Shown: positions 1 through 12,910 of the stretch, in pieces
Position numbering within the stretch: the first letter of the stretch is position 1
How the letters are laid out: every line of letters begins with the position of its first letter
Translations under genes and position numbers: made by a program
DNA from: Rotaria sordida
Lineage: Eukaryota > Rotifera > Eurotatoria > Philodinida > Philodinidae
Reading direction: 5' to 3'
Length of the DNA stretch: 64,000 nucleotides
NCBI GenBank assembly: GCA_905250125.1
Contig: CAJNOL010001030.1
Location: 21,023 to 85,022 of the forward strand
The notes under the pieces: generated by a model
What the model was told of the DNA's origin: nothing
The model's database searches: none
The model's input: the letters and a program-made list of their open reading frames with translations, nothing else

Positions 1-254
1 TTCTGAGTAAAACATTTTTGAACGAAGTAATATTTTGATATGGAAAATTTCAGTAACAAATTAGCTTACTAGACAGTCCTTATTGAATACTGATTATTGT
101 TCTCAAATTTCATCATCTTGGTATAAACAAAGGAAGGAAGTCTATAATTGATGAAATCAACTCCCTACCGGAATATAATTTTTCTCATATCAATTTCTTA
201 CTCAGGATGTTTGAAAATGATCTCTGGGTAGAATTGTGTTGTAGACTAGTATTT

Positions 255-284
255 ATATGATTCGATAGTACTATCGAATCATAT
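255..284. repeat. Perfect 30-bp palindrome
   Basis: The 30 bases read identically on both strands, with arms ATATGATTCGATAGT and its complement and no spacer. The flanks are only faintly complementary, so this may be the centre of an old foldback element. It could also be an isolated cruciform-forming site. Confidence 0.75.
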
Positions 285-689
285 GAAAAGTAGCCTGGTC
301 GTTCATGAGACGGATAGATTAAAAATGCTGATTTTTATCAACAATCATATTCAATGTACATGTGACGATCATTGGATTATTTCAATCGACCTATGGATAG
401 CACAAATAAGTGGATTTTTGACGAAGCTATTTTCAACAGTTACTGACCGTCCTTCTTTTATTCAAATACTCATCATTATTCTGTTAGAGTAACTTCTATT
501 AAAATTTTCTAGTGTTCTAACTTAAAAATCTTAGTTACAAACAATAGGATCTTAAATCTTCGAAACTTACAGTATCATACAACATCCACTGGTTTCATCG
601 GAAAATTCTAATATAATTAATTTGATTTAAAAAATCAAACATAATGAGATTTTTGAAAAATCTACACAAGACTGATATTCTTAGTTTGT

Positions 690-955
690 TACGTTCGAGA
701 GTTATAAAACTTTTCCTATAACTTCTGATTTCAGTCAATAAGATCTGTGAACACCAAAAAAATAGCAACTAGTCAGAAGTAATTCATTATACTGAGACAA
801 ATGATGATATTTGTTATTAGATTCGAAATGATCTCACTCTATTATCTCGATATTTCTGAAATTATTATCATTCGGACTCAGTACAATGACTAACTCGGGT
901 ATTCATAGGTTAATTGGCTAAATCGAGCGTCTCATAACTCTGATATACTTCAATG
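690..955. repeat. Foldback (MITE-like) repeat, copy A
   Basis: The two halves are imperfect inverted copies: GAGAGTTATAAAAC on the left pairs with the region around TCTCATAACTCTG on the right. The sequence is recognisably related to the foldback at about 4845-5300, sharing the blocks GAGTTATAAAACTTTTC and ATGATATTTGTT. Boundaries are approximate and no coding capacity is seen. Confidence 0.5.
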
Positions 956-1039
956 ATCTTCAGTCTTGTCTCTTGTATACTGAAAATTTCATAACATATT
1001 AATTATAAATAATTTTTGTATTTTATTTTATAAATATAG

Positions 1040-1849
1040 ACTATACCACAAGCATCAATATTAGATCAACTATCGGATATTTCACGTTCATCTTTAAATA
1101 ATTCCGAATTAAATTTAATTTCTAATGTTATACATGCTTTTGATACATTTAGTCCAATAAATGAAATTCGACATACTATTGAAGTAATAAATACAACAGC
1201 ATCTAGTCAACAATTTGATTTAACACAATCACTTCAAATGATATCATTATTTTCAAATTCTATACAATCATTTATTAGTTCAACACCTGATTTTAAAGTT
1301 TTAACAACATCAGAACAATGGTCATTATTTCAACGTAATATGCTTGGTCTTTTATCTATTGGTGGAATTTATTTTATGCGTGAATCAGGTATATTTGATA
1401 AACCTGAAAATGAAATGGCTATTTTACCATTATATGGTAATGATGTTGTTCAACAAGTTAAAATTATTAGTACACAATTTAATTTTGATCCAACACTTAT
1501 TAAACTTATGCTTATTGCAATTGCATTTTCTTCAAATTGTTTTACAAAACAAAATCGTAAATCTATGGATAAAGATAGTTTATTATTAGGTACATATCGT
1601 TTATTTGGAAGTCAAAATGTTTATGTTGAACTTATATGGAAATATTTAATTTATCGATATAATTATGATGAATCAGTTAAACATATTTCTACATTTATTA
1701 AACAACTTCTTGATGTACTTAAATTATCAATTGAAATTTATGAAAATAATCAAATATTTCAAAGATTTATTGATGATAATGGTGAACAGATTGAACAATC
1801 TCCAACAATTAAAGATAAAACAATTGTTCCATTATGGGGAAAAAAATGA
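1040..1849 (+). CDS. Nuclear hormone receptor, ligand-binding-domain exon (DNA-binding part not seen)
   Basis: This is one open exon of 269 codons plus stop, entered in phase 0 after a TATAG acceptor at 1038-1039. It aligns end to end with the last exon of the complete receptor at 14504-16568: both share the VIHAFD / LVHAFD block, the EQWSLFQRN / EQCSLVQRN signature helix region, DPTL(I/V)KL, GSQN(V/A)YVE and the terminal PLWGK. It should therefore be a ligand-binding domain acting as a transcription factor module. No zinc-finger exon lies in the 1039 bases upstream, so the start is off the window, the intron is very long, or the gene has lost its DNA-binding half. The absence of stops over 810 bases argues for recent or current selection. 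Confidence 0.75.
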   Translation, partial: TIPQASILDQLSDISRSSLNNSELNLISNVIHAFDTFSPINEIRHTIEVINTTASSQQFDLTQSLQMISLFSNSIQSFISSTPDFKVLTTSEQWSLFQRNMLGLLSIGGIYFMRESGIFDKPENEMAILPLYGNDVVQQVKIISTQFNFDPTLIKLMLIAIAFSSNCFTKQNRKSMDKDSLLLGTYRLFGSQNVYVELIWKYLIYRYNYDESVKHISTFIKQLLDVLKLSIEIYENNQIFQRFIDDNGEQIEQSPTIKDKTIVPLWGKK

Positions 1850-3616
1850 TCTATTATTATTTGTGCTATATAAATCGATTTTCTTGATGCTTTCTCTTTA
1901 ATTTTCATGTCAGATAACAAAAAAATTGTATTTTAAAATAACAAAAAATTGTATTTTAAAGTAATCAAAAGAATAAATTTGCAAGGAAAACTAAGGAAAT
2001 GACACAAATTTAATTTGACAACATTTTTTTTTGTGGATCGTTTCGATTCGCCAAATCGACATCGAAGTAAAGTATTGATATGAAGTATAAGTAATTGGAT
2101 ACATTGTGCATGCGATGGACTCTAGTCGCCCGAGAAGAATGTAATGTGGACTAGTCACTTAATACAACAAAAATCCGAAATACGGTCTAGGTTTGGACCC
2201 GATGGATTCTTACTCTGGCTTGGTATATACCAACAAATCAAATGGCGGTATTACGGATTTGAGATTTTTCGGCGACAGGTAGATCTACATGTCAGTAAAA
2301 TGTTCTGAAAATTTCAGCTCAAAAGAATGTTTCTTTTCGAAGATATTAAAATCTCAAACAATAGAACATTCTAGCATCTTTCATGATTTATGAGTGATTT
2401 TTTGAAGAATTTAACATCTTCGAAAGGAAATATTCTTTTAAGCTAAAATTTTCAGGACGTTCTACTGATAAATAGATCTGTCTGTGAATAAAATCTCAAG
2501 TCGAAATATCATCATTCGATTTGTTGATATATACCAAGTCAGTGACTAAAATTCTGGTAAAATGCTTTTCACTCTGGACAGAAGGTTTAAAGAAATTTAT
2601 CCTTTTCACGTTTTTCGTATCTCATTGAAGTACGAGATGGACATCTATTATTCTTTCCATTTGTGAATAGCACTTCATTAAGCAAAAATCTTCACACATT
2701 CAACTTAATGGGTCCCATTACATATTAATTAAAAAGAGTACTTAGCAGAAGGGTTATATGTCATATGTCATCTGCTATGCCTTCGCTATTATTAGAATCA
2801 TTAATTACATAGAATGATGCTTTGTGTTAAAATTTGACGTCTGAATATAATTCTATTTTATTCCTGACTTGTTAATCTACGTTATCATCAGTATTTTCCT
2901 TCTTGGAATTTGATAATTCAAATTTGATCTAAGCAAAATCATTGTCGCTGTTTTCTACATCAGTTTCATCAATCGACATATAATTCATAGAAAAATTTAT
3001 TTGTAAAGCAACGTAAATATTTCAGACGCATAGGAGAAAAAACAAAGTCGGAATTTTATCTCTTCCATCTCATTCCAACTGCGCAATATATACCAGAGAA
3101 AGAAAAACAACAAGATTGATAAATTATAGAGTTCGTTGAGAAAGGAAACTATCCATGTGTTTATAACCAAATACAAAAAAAGAAAATAACATGTCAACGA
3201 GTATCTGTAAAATCGAATGTATTAATATATTTTTCTCGTTTAAAATAATATATTATTTATATAGATTTTAAAAAATATAGAAAAACAAATTCATCTTCCT
3301 ACAGACGTAACAGCAAGATTGACGCTCACGGTAGGATTATTCCTTGTTTGGAAAGTATTTGATATTGTTCGTTGAAATGACTTTCACAGAAACTTTATCT
3401 GTATCATTTTTTGACCAGCAAATTAACTAAACTGAAGTACGAAGATAAGGAAAAAATATATAATAAGCTAATATCCTGTTTATAGTGACAAAGCTCGTTA
3501 GGTTCGTTGTGTGGTGCACTAGTCTGTTAATCATACTTCTAGTATTATGATTTGTAACTTATTTGATTTTTATATGTGTTATTAAGAATCTTAGATATCG
3601 ATAAGCTGAAAATTGT
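1850..3616. other. Gene-free stretch with one foldback repeat
   Basis: I see no supported gene. The only structured feature is the foldback at 2205-2560. The short minus-strand open frame near 2997-3197 is low-complexity and A+T-driven, and is not credible. Confidence 0.5.
2205..2560. repeat. Foldback (MITE-like) repeat
   Basis: The left arm (GGTATATACCAACAAATC, then TTTCAGCTCAAAAGAATG and TTTCGAAGATATT) is mirrored by the right arm (AATATTCTTTTAAGCTAAAATTT, then GATTTGTTGATATATACC in reverse). Arms are roughly 150 bases each with about 75-80% matching by eye. There is no coding potential, and the target-site duplication was not identified. Confidence 0.65.
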
Positions 3617-4275
3617 TAAGGCCCCCGCTCAAAAAAAGTCAATTTTCGTCAAAAATTTCGAAATTGAGATAAATGCATGGGAAGATAGCCCGTCTTCAGA
3701 TATTCCAAAAATGACATTGGTTTTTCTTTGGCATCTCTTTTTTTGTCAAGATTTTCGATGATGTTCATTGACCTCTTCTTGAAAAATATGCTTATTTTTA
3801 AAAAAACGAAAAATGTTTTTCGTTTTTTCTCGATTTATGATTTTGGGACAAAGAATTCTCAGTCCCGGCTCGGGCAATATATTTAAATTTTTTTTTTGTT
3901 TGAAAGAGCGTGTCGAGATGCAAGTAACCACAGAGTCGTTTTTTGAGTCATTGGACTTGTGATCTCCTTTCTCCGTTAAAAAAGTAAGAATCTTAAAAAA
4001 AAGAACTCTGTGGTGCTCTACATCCTGATATGCTCTTTCTAACAAAAAGAAAATTAAAATATGTTATCAGAGTCTGGAACCGAGAAATCCTTGTACCTAA
4101 ATGAGCAATTTTTGACCCTCGGTTGGTTCATATCTCTGTCAAACATCAGGGTATTGAGCTGAAAATTTTACCACAGCCTCCCCATATCAGCCCCAACATA
4201 TGCTCCAAATTTCAGCTCATTTGAACGTACCTGGACTGAGATCGATTTTCGAGTGGGGGGGGGGGGGGGTCTTAA
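3617..4275. repeat. Possible degenerate element ending in TTAAG-C-run termini
   Basis: The left end reads TTAAGGCCCCCGCTC and the right end reads GAGTG, a run of about 14 G, then TCTTAA, which is its inverse. This would give TTAA-flanked termini 660 bases apart. Internal complementarity is weak and no transposase is seen, so this is only a suggestion. Confidence 0.25.
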
Positions 4276-4844
4276 ATTACAATAGAATAGAAAAAAGTTT
4301 TTCCAACTTGTCGATTTTTTTTATATGTTCGTTGACGGTTATGAATAATAAAATATACAGTAAAATGAATAGTTTATTTAAAATTAAATACAATGTAGAA
4401 TTTTCGATTGTTTTATCATTAGTACAAATAAATAAATCTTCAGTTAATAAGAATAAATCAACATCTAATAAACTATATTTAAAGATAGATAATCAAAAAA
4501 CGAACATCACAAAAACTTATGCCTCAAAACATAGACCATAACAATTATGAATTATTGAGTTATTCTCATAAATTCAGACCTTATTCAAAACAAAAATCTC
4601 AATAGATCATATACATCCAAATACAATAATGCATGAAAACAATTGTCCGATTCAATATAAAAGGTGGATTGTTATTTGTTGTTTTTTGAATAACTTTTGA
4701 TAGAAACATCATAGAGACCTACAGTTTTCATCGTTCAAGAGATAAGATCCGAGAATATCGATGTATGTTCCAATTTGATTAGTCAGCAATTGACAAATCA
4801 GACGAGTTTTTTTCGTGAAGATTTTCGAAAACGATATTCTGAAA

Positions 4845-5300
4845 TGATTTTTCTTTCAATCTACATCAAGCCGAGATTCTTAACTTATTCTATCATAAGA
4901 CTTTTCCCGAGATCAGCAATTTCAGCCAATTGATCTGTGATCATCCGAAAAAACAGCGCTAAGTAGAGATAATTCACCATGATGAGTCGAATGGTGATAT
5001 TTATTTTTAGACTCAAACTAATCTAACATTGTTATCTCAATAATTCGGAAATGTCGATTCCTTCGTTATACGGAGACTGATTGTGAAATTTTTGAAATAT
5101 TAATATAATAGAGTCAAATCAGTTTGAATCTAAAAACAAATATCATTATTCGACACAGCACGATGAATCATTCCTACCTAACTGCTTTTCTGAGTGATCA
5201 TAAGTCAATTGACTGAAGTCGGATGTTTGAAGAAAAGTTTTATAACTCTCGAGCAGAATAAGCTTAGAGTGTCGGCTTGACGTAGATCGAAAGAGAAGAA
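4845..5300. repeat. Foldback (MITE-like) repeat, copy B
   Basis: About 200-base arms are imperfect inverted copies: CAATCTACATCAAGCCGA on the left against TCGGCTTGACGTAGATCG on the right. Inside, matching blocks include CAGTCAATTGAC versus CAGCCAATTGATC and GTCGAATGGTGATATTT versus AAATATCATTATTCGAC. It belongs to the same family as the copy at 690-955. Confidence 0.7.
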
Positions 5301-5407
5301 TTTTTTCTATAGATTAATCTTATTAAAACTCTAAATTGAAAGAAGAATAGCTTTAAATTAATCGCTTTCAAAAAACTTCATCAAGAACTTATCTGATTGG
5401 TCAACTA

Positions 5408-5596
5408 TTGCTCAATCAAATTGCAATATACTTTGAGGTTCCCAGATCTTCTCTATTGAATGATGAAAACTGCAGGTGTCTATGGCATTCCTATCAAAAG
5501 TTATTCAACTCACCTTCTGTTATGAATCAAGCAATAGCACTTGGCATGAGTCATGACCGTAACCGTGACGAATATTTTTGTAAAAATCGTTACTAA
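5408..5596 (+). pseudogene. Possible nuclear-receptor zinc-finger relic
   Basis: A short open stretch encodes ...NQAIALGMSHDRNRDEYF, which resembles the segment after the second receptor zinc finger (KCLAIGMSPDLIRKEDF in the complete copy at 14504-16568). The upstream zinc-binding cysteines are not recoverable, there is no usable splice context, and the rest does not align. It fits the picture of receptor debris in this region, but the match is short and could be chance. Confidence 0.25.
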
Positions 5597-7421
5597 AATT
5601 TGGTCACGAATAGGCACTAAAATGCTCACACACATTCTGTGTTTGTATTTTTCTCCAACACAAATAATTTCATATTCTAAACTCTAATTGAGATAATTTA
5701 TTCTTTTTTTTTCTGAAACTGAAGCCAACATGAAAGTAGTCACATGATTTAAGCGATTTGATCACCTTTTACTTTTTAGTTTAAGTCTACTTTTCGATTA
5801 CCGATATTGAATCTTCTACGTCCTAATCGGCGATCTTCTCTTGTTACATTTAATTGTAGATAGATTTCGATAAGTTTATTCCAATTGGAAAAATGACATG
5901 ACAAACTATTGAACATATGTCTCGTCACATCTATATTTGCTATGTTCAGTACTTTTTATATCCCAATAAAAATCATTTATTGATTCGATACTTTATAGTA
6001 GTTGAAAAAATGTTTTTTTCCTTCATATAATTTTTAAATTTTTGTACTACTTCCTTTATATTAGATCTTTTGAATATGTTTAATAATATAATCATATCTA
6101 TTTATGGTCAATGACATCTTTCACAAACAAAACGTATGACAATTTAATTTGAATTATGAATTAGATTAATTATCAAAATTCATATTTTTCATAATTGCTT
6201 TTTCTTCAAATTATTACATAGTCGATGAACATGAATATATATATCATGATTAGGACACCTCGTGACAAGTATGACTCACGATTGTTTAAAGTAGCCACAC
6301 ATCTTGAATTTCTATGAACTAGTTTAGTGATATAAATAGCAGAAATATGATAATTAAAATATCGAAATCGATCATTACTTTTTTTTTAAAGAAGTTTTCA
6401 TGAACTATGAATTCATCGTATGTAATGTAACACAATTATACAACACGATGCATAGCATTTAAGGTGTAGGTGCTCAGGATAGTCACATGTTAATTATCAT
6501 GTTTTGTTCTGTTTATAAAATCAAAACTCATATAAATATAGAGTTGGATGGAGGATCACCTTTTGTTTACATATAAACTAATTCTCGTTGAGGCTCAGAA
6601 CTTATGAAACATCCTTTAATGTTAAGTAATTAACTCAAATCCTGATAGTGATTTTCATAGTCAATAATGTTTTCTATACTAAGATTTCATAGATGAATTA
6701 TGATAGTAAGGCTTTCTAAAAAGAACAGACTCGATAGTTTTCAGGTTTCAGAAGGTTTTGACGAAAGCGATTTTGAAGAGAACAAAATGAGAGGTTTGCC
6801 ACATTTTTTATAATCTTTTCTTAAGTATTACAAAAAGCGACTTGTAGTTCATCTATGAAATCTTGGTTTAGAATAAATTTGATAGAAAACTCCATGAGTT
6901 ATTAAACATTTGCTTAATTTATTCGAAGTTCTATACATCGAAGTAATGAATTATAGGAAAACTTTGTTAATAAGATAGTTTTATTAATCCTAGTACTATC
7001 TGCATGGATCATTTTTGATCCGTACTCAACAATTTGAAAACACATTGGAAATATTTTGTTATTTCTTCATTACAAGCCTTCGGTACAATACTATATGTCT
7101 TCAGTATATAACAAGGAGGACAAGTTAAATTTTCAATCCATAATCCAACGGCTCATTCATTATTCTAACTGGATATTTCCAGTCTATTAAAAAGCATTTT
7201 TTTTTGTTTGAGTGATTTCGAGCATTTCAATTAGAATGATAGGGAAATTAAACGATGTTCAATATATCAAACTTCCAGGGACAAAAAAAAAAAACTTCAA
7301 CTAAACGTTATAATTATTCCGAATTTATTTGTAACAAGCATTCGTTAAAACACATCTTTTTGTATTACTTATTCTAAATAAAGAAAGAGTATTAAGTTTT
7401 TTATAAGATTGAATATAAAAA
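5597..7421. other. Gene-free stretch
   Basis: No coding region is supported. It contains one short foldback (6665-6895). The rest is A+T-rich single-copy-looking sequence. Confidence 0.5.
6665..6895. repeat. Short foldback repeat (~230 bp)
   Basis: AAGATTTCATAGATGAA at the left is mirrored by TTCATCTATGAAATCTT at the right. The match extends outward through GTTTTCTATA and its complement. The interior contains GAACAAAATGAGA, also found (as GAACACAAAATGAGA) in the foldback near 24530-24730, so the two may be related. Confidence 0.6.
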
Positions 7422-8363
7422 CAGCAGTAACGGGTGGTTCGAAAGTTTCCGCACAAAATGTTTCTTCATTTTTCGACCGATTAAGTATGTCAGTAGAAAC
7501 TTTCAAACAATGGGTTAGATTCAGAATTTTATATTCTTTCAGAATTTATGCTCCGAATTTTTGTAGGACTCATAATTTAGGAGTTATGAGCAAATCTTTG
7601 GAAAGCTCAAAAATAAAGTTTGGACGGAAACAGTTTAATTAAAAGATCCAAAGAACCAAAATGTGATCGTATGTCTTTTCGAATTGATTTTCTGCTCTTT
7701 TTCACCAATCTTTCTCGGCACTATCTTATTTCCGTCGTAAATACGTCCAATTTAGCTTAGCCCAAGTTCCTTTTCCTTGATTACATCGCGTTTTGAAATT
7801 TTTTGGATCAGCATCTTGACAACATACGTCCTTCTCAACAATAATATCCCTTATTGAATTTCTTCTATTATCAATTTTTTACATAGCGTCAAGGGCGAGT
7901 CCGTTCTTTACAAAATGAGCTAAGAACTGAGCATCTCGCAGCATTTTTTCAGAAATAATCAACCTCTTTTTGACAGTCTTGAAACCAGGGAATTTCAAAA
8001 ACGTCTCTATGTCTCTTACTAAAACTCTCATTACTCAGAGAAGTCTCATTGTAAATTAATGACCAGACTATCATTTTGTAGAGAAATGTTTACTCTTTCT
8101 TCGGGGGTATCTGAAATAAATTTTACGTTTACTTTGGACGTTTTTTTGTACACTGAAACCTGTCCAAACTTTATTTTTAAGCCTTCCAAAGATTCGCTCA
8201 TAACTCCTAAACTATGAGTCCTACAAAAATTTGAAGCATAAATTCTGAAAGAACATAAAATTCTGAATCTAACCCATTGTTCGAAAGTTTCTACTGACAT
8301 ACTTAATCGGTCGAAAAATGAAGAAACATTTCGTACAGAAACTTTCAGACCTCCCGTTATCTG
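7422..8363. mobile_element. Inverted-repeat transposon (MITE-type, ~940 bp)
   Basis: The arms are more than 200 bases long and inverted. The left terminus is CAGTAACGGGTGGTTCGAAAG and the right terminus is its near complement, CTTTCAGACCTCCCGTTATCTG. Because the arms are copies, both strands show the same spurious peptide (SVETF.QWVRFRIL.SFRIYA.NFCRTH), which is a translation of the repeat and not a gene. No transposase is present. TA follows the right end; the left target-site copy is unclear. Confidence 0.8.
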
Positions 8364-11300
8364 TATATATATAGATACAGTATCACGTATTACAAAATAC
8401 GCAGTAGAAATATAAGTATGTAATAGAAATATTATTACGTAGCAAAATAGAGAATCTCAAGGTCGATATCAAATGTTTGTTTGACCTTGAGAGAACAGAA
8501 ACGAATATAGAGTAGTTAGATGAAAGGAACGAAAGAACGAGAAAACAATGAACATATAGATATTCTTTTTTTGTTTTTGTTTTTGTTTTGGTAACAATAA
8601 ATACTTACAGAAACGATCACTGAAATTACTGATAAATATTGGAAACGTTGTTCAACTTGAAGATGACATCGTAAAAAAAAAATGACGCTAGGTCTCGTTC
8701 GATTATTAATATAATATTAATTAAATTCTACAGACTGCTTAAAAAGTTCTAAAACAAAAAACATCCGATTTTGTTTAGTTTTCAATGTTCTTTCTTATAG
8801 AATACTTCAAAACCGAAAATTATGACAAGATTTTTCTATAACTGTTAATTAATATTTTATTATTATAACCAATCGGTTTTTCAAAAATATTTATATTAAA
8901 ATGTAGCTCATTCAATTAAATACAAAGATTGCCTTAAATTTTTTTTCCGCTAGGCAAAAAATAGTTTCTGTCATAAAAATGAACCGTTTTATCGTTAGTG
9001 TTTTCGATATAATAGATTTGTAGCTCGTTTCGAGAGTTATCGAAATCACTATTTGGATGTTCATTAAAACCGGTCTTTGATGAAGAAAGATGAAAAACAA
9101 GAAATGCCGGAAAATTTTGTCCTCCATTTTAGATATCTGCGAATAAAATTCAGCGACTCGGGTTACTAAAAATAAGAAGAAAAAAAAACCGATTTCGAAA
9201 ATATTATGTGGCATCGAAATCATTAAATCATCCGATAAATATGAAAATTTTAAATATATTTTGAGAAATTTTCATTATAAACCAAGAATAAATTGTCAAC
9301 GACATTTTTCATACTTTTTCTTGACATAGAAAGCTGAAATTTTTTTTTCAAAAACATAAACTATAATAAAATTCAATGTATACGATAATGTTCTCCACTG
9401 CTTTCCATAATCAATTGCAATTAATCAGATATTTCGTCTATCTTTTTTTGTACAATTTTTCTCGATTCTTGTGTATTTTCTGTTTTTAATTGTAATAATA
9501 TATCAAACATCTTTTCGTTCAGTACATTCCAAACATTTTCAGTAACACATTAAACATTGCTATTTACTGATTCTAAAAGTTGGTTATATAATTGTACTAT
9601 AAACTGTACAATCAATACTTCATCTTGTTTTGCAACAATTTAAATTCAATACAAACTATTTACGATCTTTTTTGTTTTCGTAACTGATGGACATTTAAAA
9701 TAAAATTTTGTCATTAAATCTAAAAGATTCTATTAATATTTCAATTATTTTCTATCGTTTACAATATGAAAAAAGTTTCATATATAATTTTACATCAACA
9801 AATACTTACACTATCATCTTGAGACTATGAGTAGGCACCAATAGGAATGCATAATTTTCATATTATTCCGGAAATAACTTTACCACTTTTTTTTTATAAT
9901 ATATATTCTTTACTCCGGCAATGCAATTAAATTGAATAAAATATTATTATTAATAACGCATTGATTCATCTTTTGTGTAGTAAATATTCTTTTGTAGAAC
10001 TACATATTGAATTATTAACAATGAAAAAAAAGAAAGAAAATTGACTAAAGTATCAAAAAAATATTCAGAATCACATTTACTCTATATCATTTGTAATAAT
10101 TAATAATTATATTACGAATTACTTGCTTCAGTTCATAGTTATTATAAATGTTTTTTTTTTAGATTTAATAAATGAACTCATGAATACTATACCCCTTATA
10201 CCTTTTGCTGAATACAAAAAAAAAATAAATAAAGAACGCAAATGAAACAAAGAATTAAAGTGAAGAGCATAAAAAAAATACCTCAAAATGTTGCTGGTAG
10301 GTTGTTTAGTATACTTACATATAGAGCATTTTTATTTTTTCTACGATACATAAGTTAGATCTTATATAATGATACACTATATAAGAAAAGGATATGACAT
10401 CTTGTCTTGCACATAGGTATGGTTCTTAATACCGTAGTTTTTTTTAAATATAATGACTGTTAGGATAATCTCTATGGAATTAAAATGTGAAACACGATTG
10501 ATCTATGAATATTATAAATTAAAGATATTATACAATAATTTGAAACTTGCAATATACTGAAATGTTTGTAATGAAAGATGTTATTTGTTTTGTATAAAGA
10601 ATATATTGTACTAATTTTATTATTTGAATTCGTTTTTTCTTTTTACTAAATCTGTCATAGTCTGTAGGCTATCTATGAGAACGGAATGATCGCAAATTTC
10701 TTCCTCTACACTTCAACATCCCTTTCAGATTGTACTCAAGAAAAATTTATTTACATATTAAAAGGTTGATTATATCGCATGTCATGTTTTATTATATACT
10801 CTTAATGGGTTTTTTTTCTTTCAAGTATTATTAATAAGACAACATCAAAATCTGCTTATAACCTTCATATTTAATTTATTTTTTTTAGCCAACGGCAAAT
10901 TTACGCTAAAGTGATGATGAGTTTATACTAGACATGTCGCTTTATTAATATGAGATCAAATCTTATTCGAAAAAATTATTAGCGGAATCTTTGATGAATT
11001 AAAACATGAAACATAATGTAGCTGCTATTGCTAATCACACGGAAATTATTTTGATGACACATTTTTTCATCATCTTTCTTCAGATATGCAATAAGAAAAT
11101 AAATTCATACGTATATACGATCTTTGACCGTACGTCAACATTTCTTTCTAAGTTGTGTTGTACAAACAAAAATTATTAGAAAACAATATGAACCAAAGCT
11201 ACTTATTGTCACTCAATTATATATAAAAATGTTCACGGAATGTATGACTACATTACATATTATCTTTTTTTTTTCTTTTAATTTCAAAAAGATTATCTTT

Positions 11301-12726
11301 TGGAATGTTCTATTTTACTCTGTGCGTGTTTATCTAACATCTATGAATTTTCCTTTCCTATGACATATGTTCGTACTTTTTCTGTTGCTATTTATGTCGT
11401 CTGTTGATTTGTCCTCTAAGCTCTTTTTTCTTCTTCTTCTATTTTATATGTTATTGTTATTGAATAAAATCTTAATTTATTTTTTACAAAAAAAAAAACA
11501 TATCTAAACATGAAAATTACTACTCTAAATAAGAAAATCTTTTCTTAAATCTTATTCATTGATTAATTAATTCAATTTTATATTTTTATAAATGTTATAT
11601 TACTAAGTTATTAAGAGTGAATAACATGAGAATAGAAACTAAGATTAAACGAATCTAGACAAAAACAATTTGACAATCTATATAAAACAAGATTATTCCT
11701 ATCAATTTTACTGATTGTACTGTATAGTCGTTTTGATTATAAAAACAAAACTGTCAAAAGATATAGAATTTGATCTTTTGTAAAATGAAGATTTCTTCAG
11801 ATAAAATAAGATTGGATCGACATTATTAGCTGTTATTAAAAAATAACAACTTCCTTGTCATTAAACGAAGAAAAAAAAACAAATTTATTTATTTATTTTT
11901 TTTATTGTACATTAATTCTATTTTACAAACATTTCGAATAGATTCTTTATGAATTTTAATCGATCTTCATTTCTTTATAAAAAAAAAAAAAAAGCGCAAT
12001 AAAGTAATTACCTAAAGTCACGCTACAAGGTAAAGAATAAATGATTTTGAATATTATTGCATGTTATTTTTATTATAAACAAAGCTCGATAAACCTTGAT
12101 TTCAAGCATACATCCGATGTTGATCAGCTATAATGTATTCAATTTAGAATAAAAACATTGTTTATTTTTCTATAAAGGACTTTTTTATTTGGTATTTTTC
12201 TGATTTGACATTATTTTCAAGGGTTAATATCCATCGTGTTATTGATAAATAAACCTTCATATATCTATATTATGTCACAGATAGAAGGTTTCAATCTATT
12301 GTCAACATGAGACATGACGATATTTCCATTGTTTGATGCGGTCTGTACATAGAGAATATCCAAAGATAATCTTATAAATCAGACAAACTCCAATCGTTTG
12401 ATATATGGAGCTTTTTATTGATGATATAAACAATATTGAATTCTCTCATAAGAGAATAAACATAGTGAGATTTCTTGTTAATAGTGAAATATTCTCGTCT
12501 GAATAAAAACAAAAAGTCTATGTTGATTTTTTACCCTTTCGCATGAAAACCGACCCAAGTGCATTGTATGCTATATGTAGCTGAAATATGAAATTAAAAG
12601 ATTTATATTTCAATACTTTTTATCTGATAGCAAAGTTTTTGACGACTACTAAATATATGAATACACAGTCTAATACAAAACAAAAGGTTAATCTTATGTT
12701 CTCAATCTATTCATCATTATAATTAT
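8364..12726. other. Long gene-free A+T-rich stretch
   Basis: I find no open frame with believable codon use, no splice-consistent exon chain and no RNA gene. The minus-strand frame at 8912-9223 and the plus-strand frame at 11124-11363 are A+T-rich noise. The sequence is mostly poly-A and poly-T tracts. Confidence 0.5.
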
Positions 12727-12910
12727 TTATCAGTATTACAGCTGATATTCGCATAATGATAACTACAGAACAATGTTTATATAAAGTATATCAAGATTAT
12801 TTTTCTTTTTGCAGTTGATACAACATTTTAACTGCTTTTTATTAAAATTATACGAGATATACTTCAAACTTTGATCATGCATTTATGAAAATAATAGAAT
12901 TCATCATTTT
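12727..12910 (+). pseudogene. Nuclear receptor ligand-binding-domain relic
   Basis: Bases 12727-12790 closely match the intact receptor's ligand-binding exon around 15985-16040: ACAGCTGATATTCGCATAAT versus ACAGCTGATTTTCGAATAAT, followed by the ACAACTGAAGAACAATG block. Bases 12830-12910 match its 3' part around 16410-16480 (TTATTAAAATTAT..., then ATGAAAATAATAGAATTCATCA). The middle, about 350 bases in the intact gene, is deleted. Frames are not maintained, so this is a dead internal fragment of another receptor copy. Confidence 0.6.

Larger units (their letters stand above)
1..1039. other. Non-coding left edge / upstream intron of receptor exon
   Basis: I see no convincing coding sequence here. 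The stretch ends in a splice acceptor (TATAAATATAG) directly before the ligand-binding exon, so part of it is probably intron. It carries a 30-bp perfect palindrome at 255-284 and a foldback-type repeat at about 690-955. No zinc-finger exon for the downstream receptor could be found in any frame. Confidence 0.5.

Noticed and set aside
7409..8300. Mirrored 77- and 84-codon frames sharing a WVRFRIL-like peptide
   Set aside because: They are translations of the inverted arms of the element at 7422-8363.
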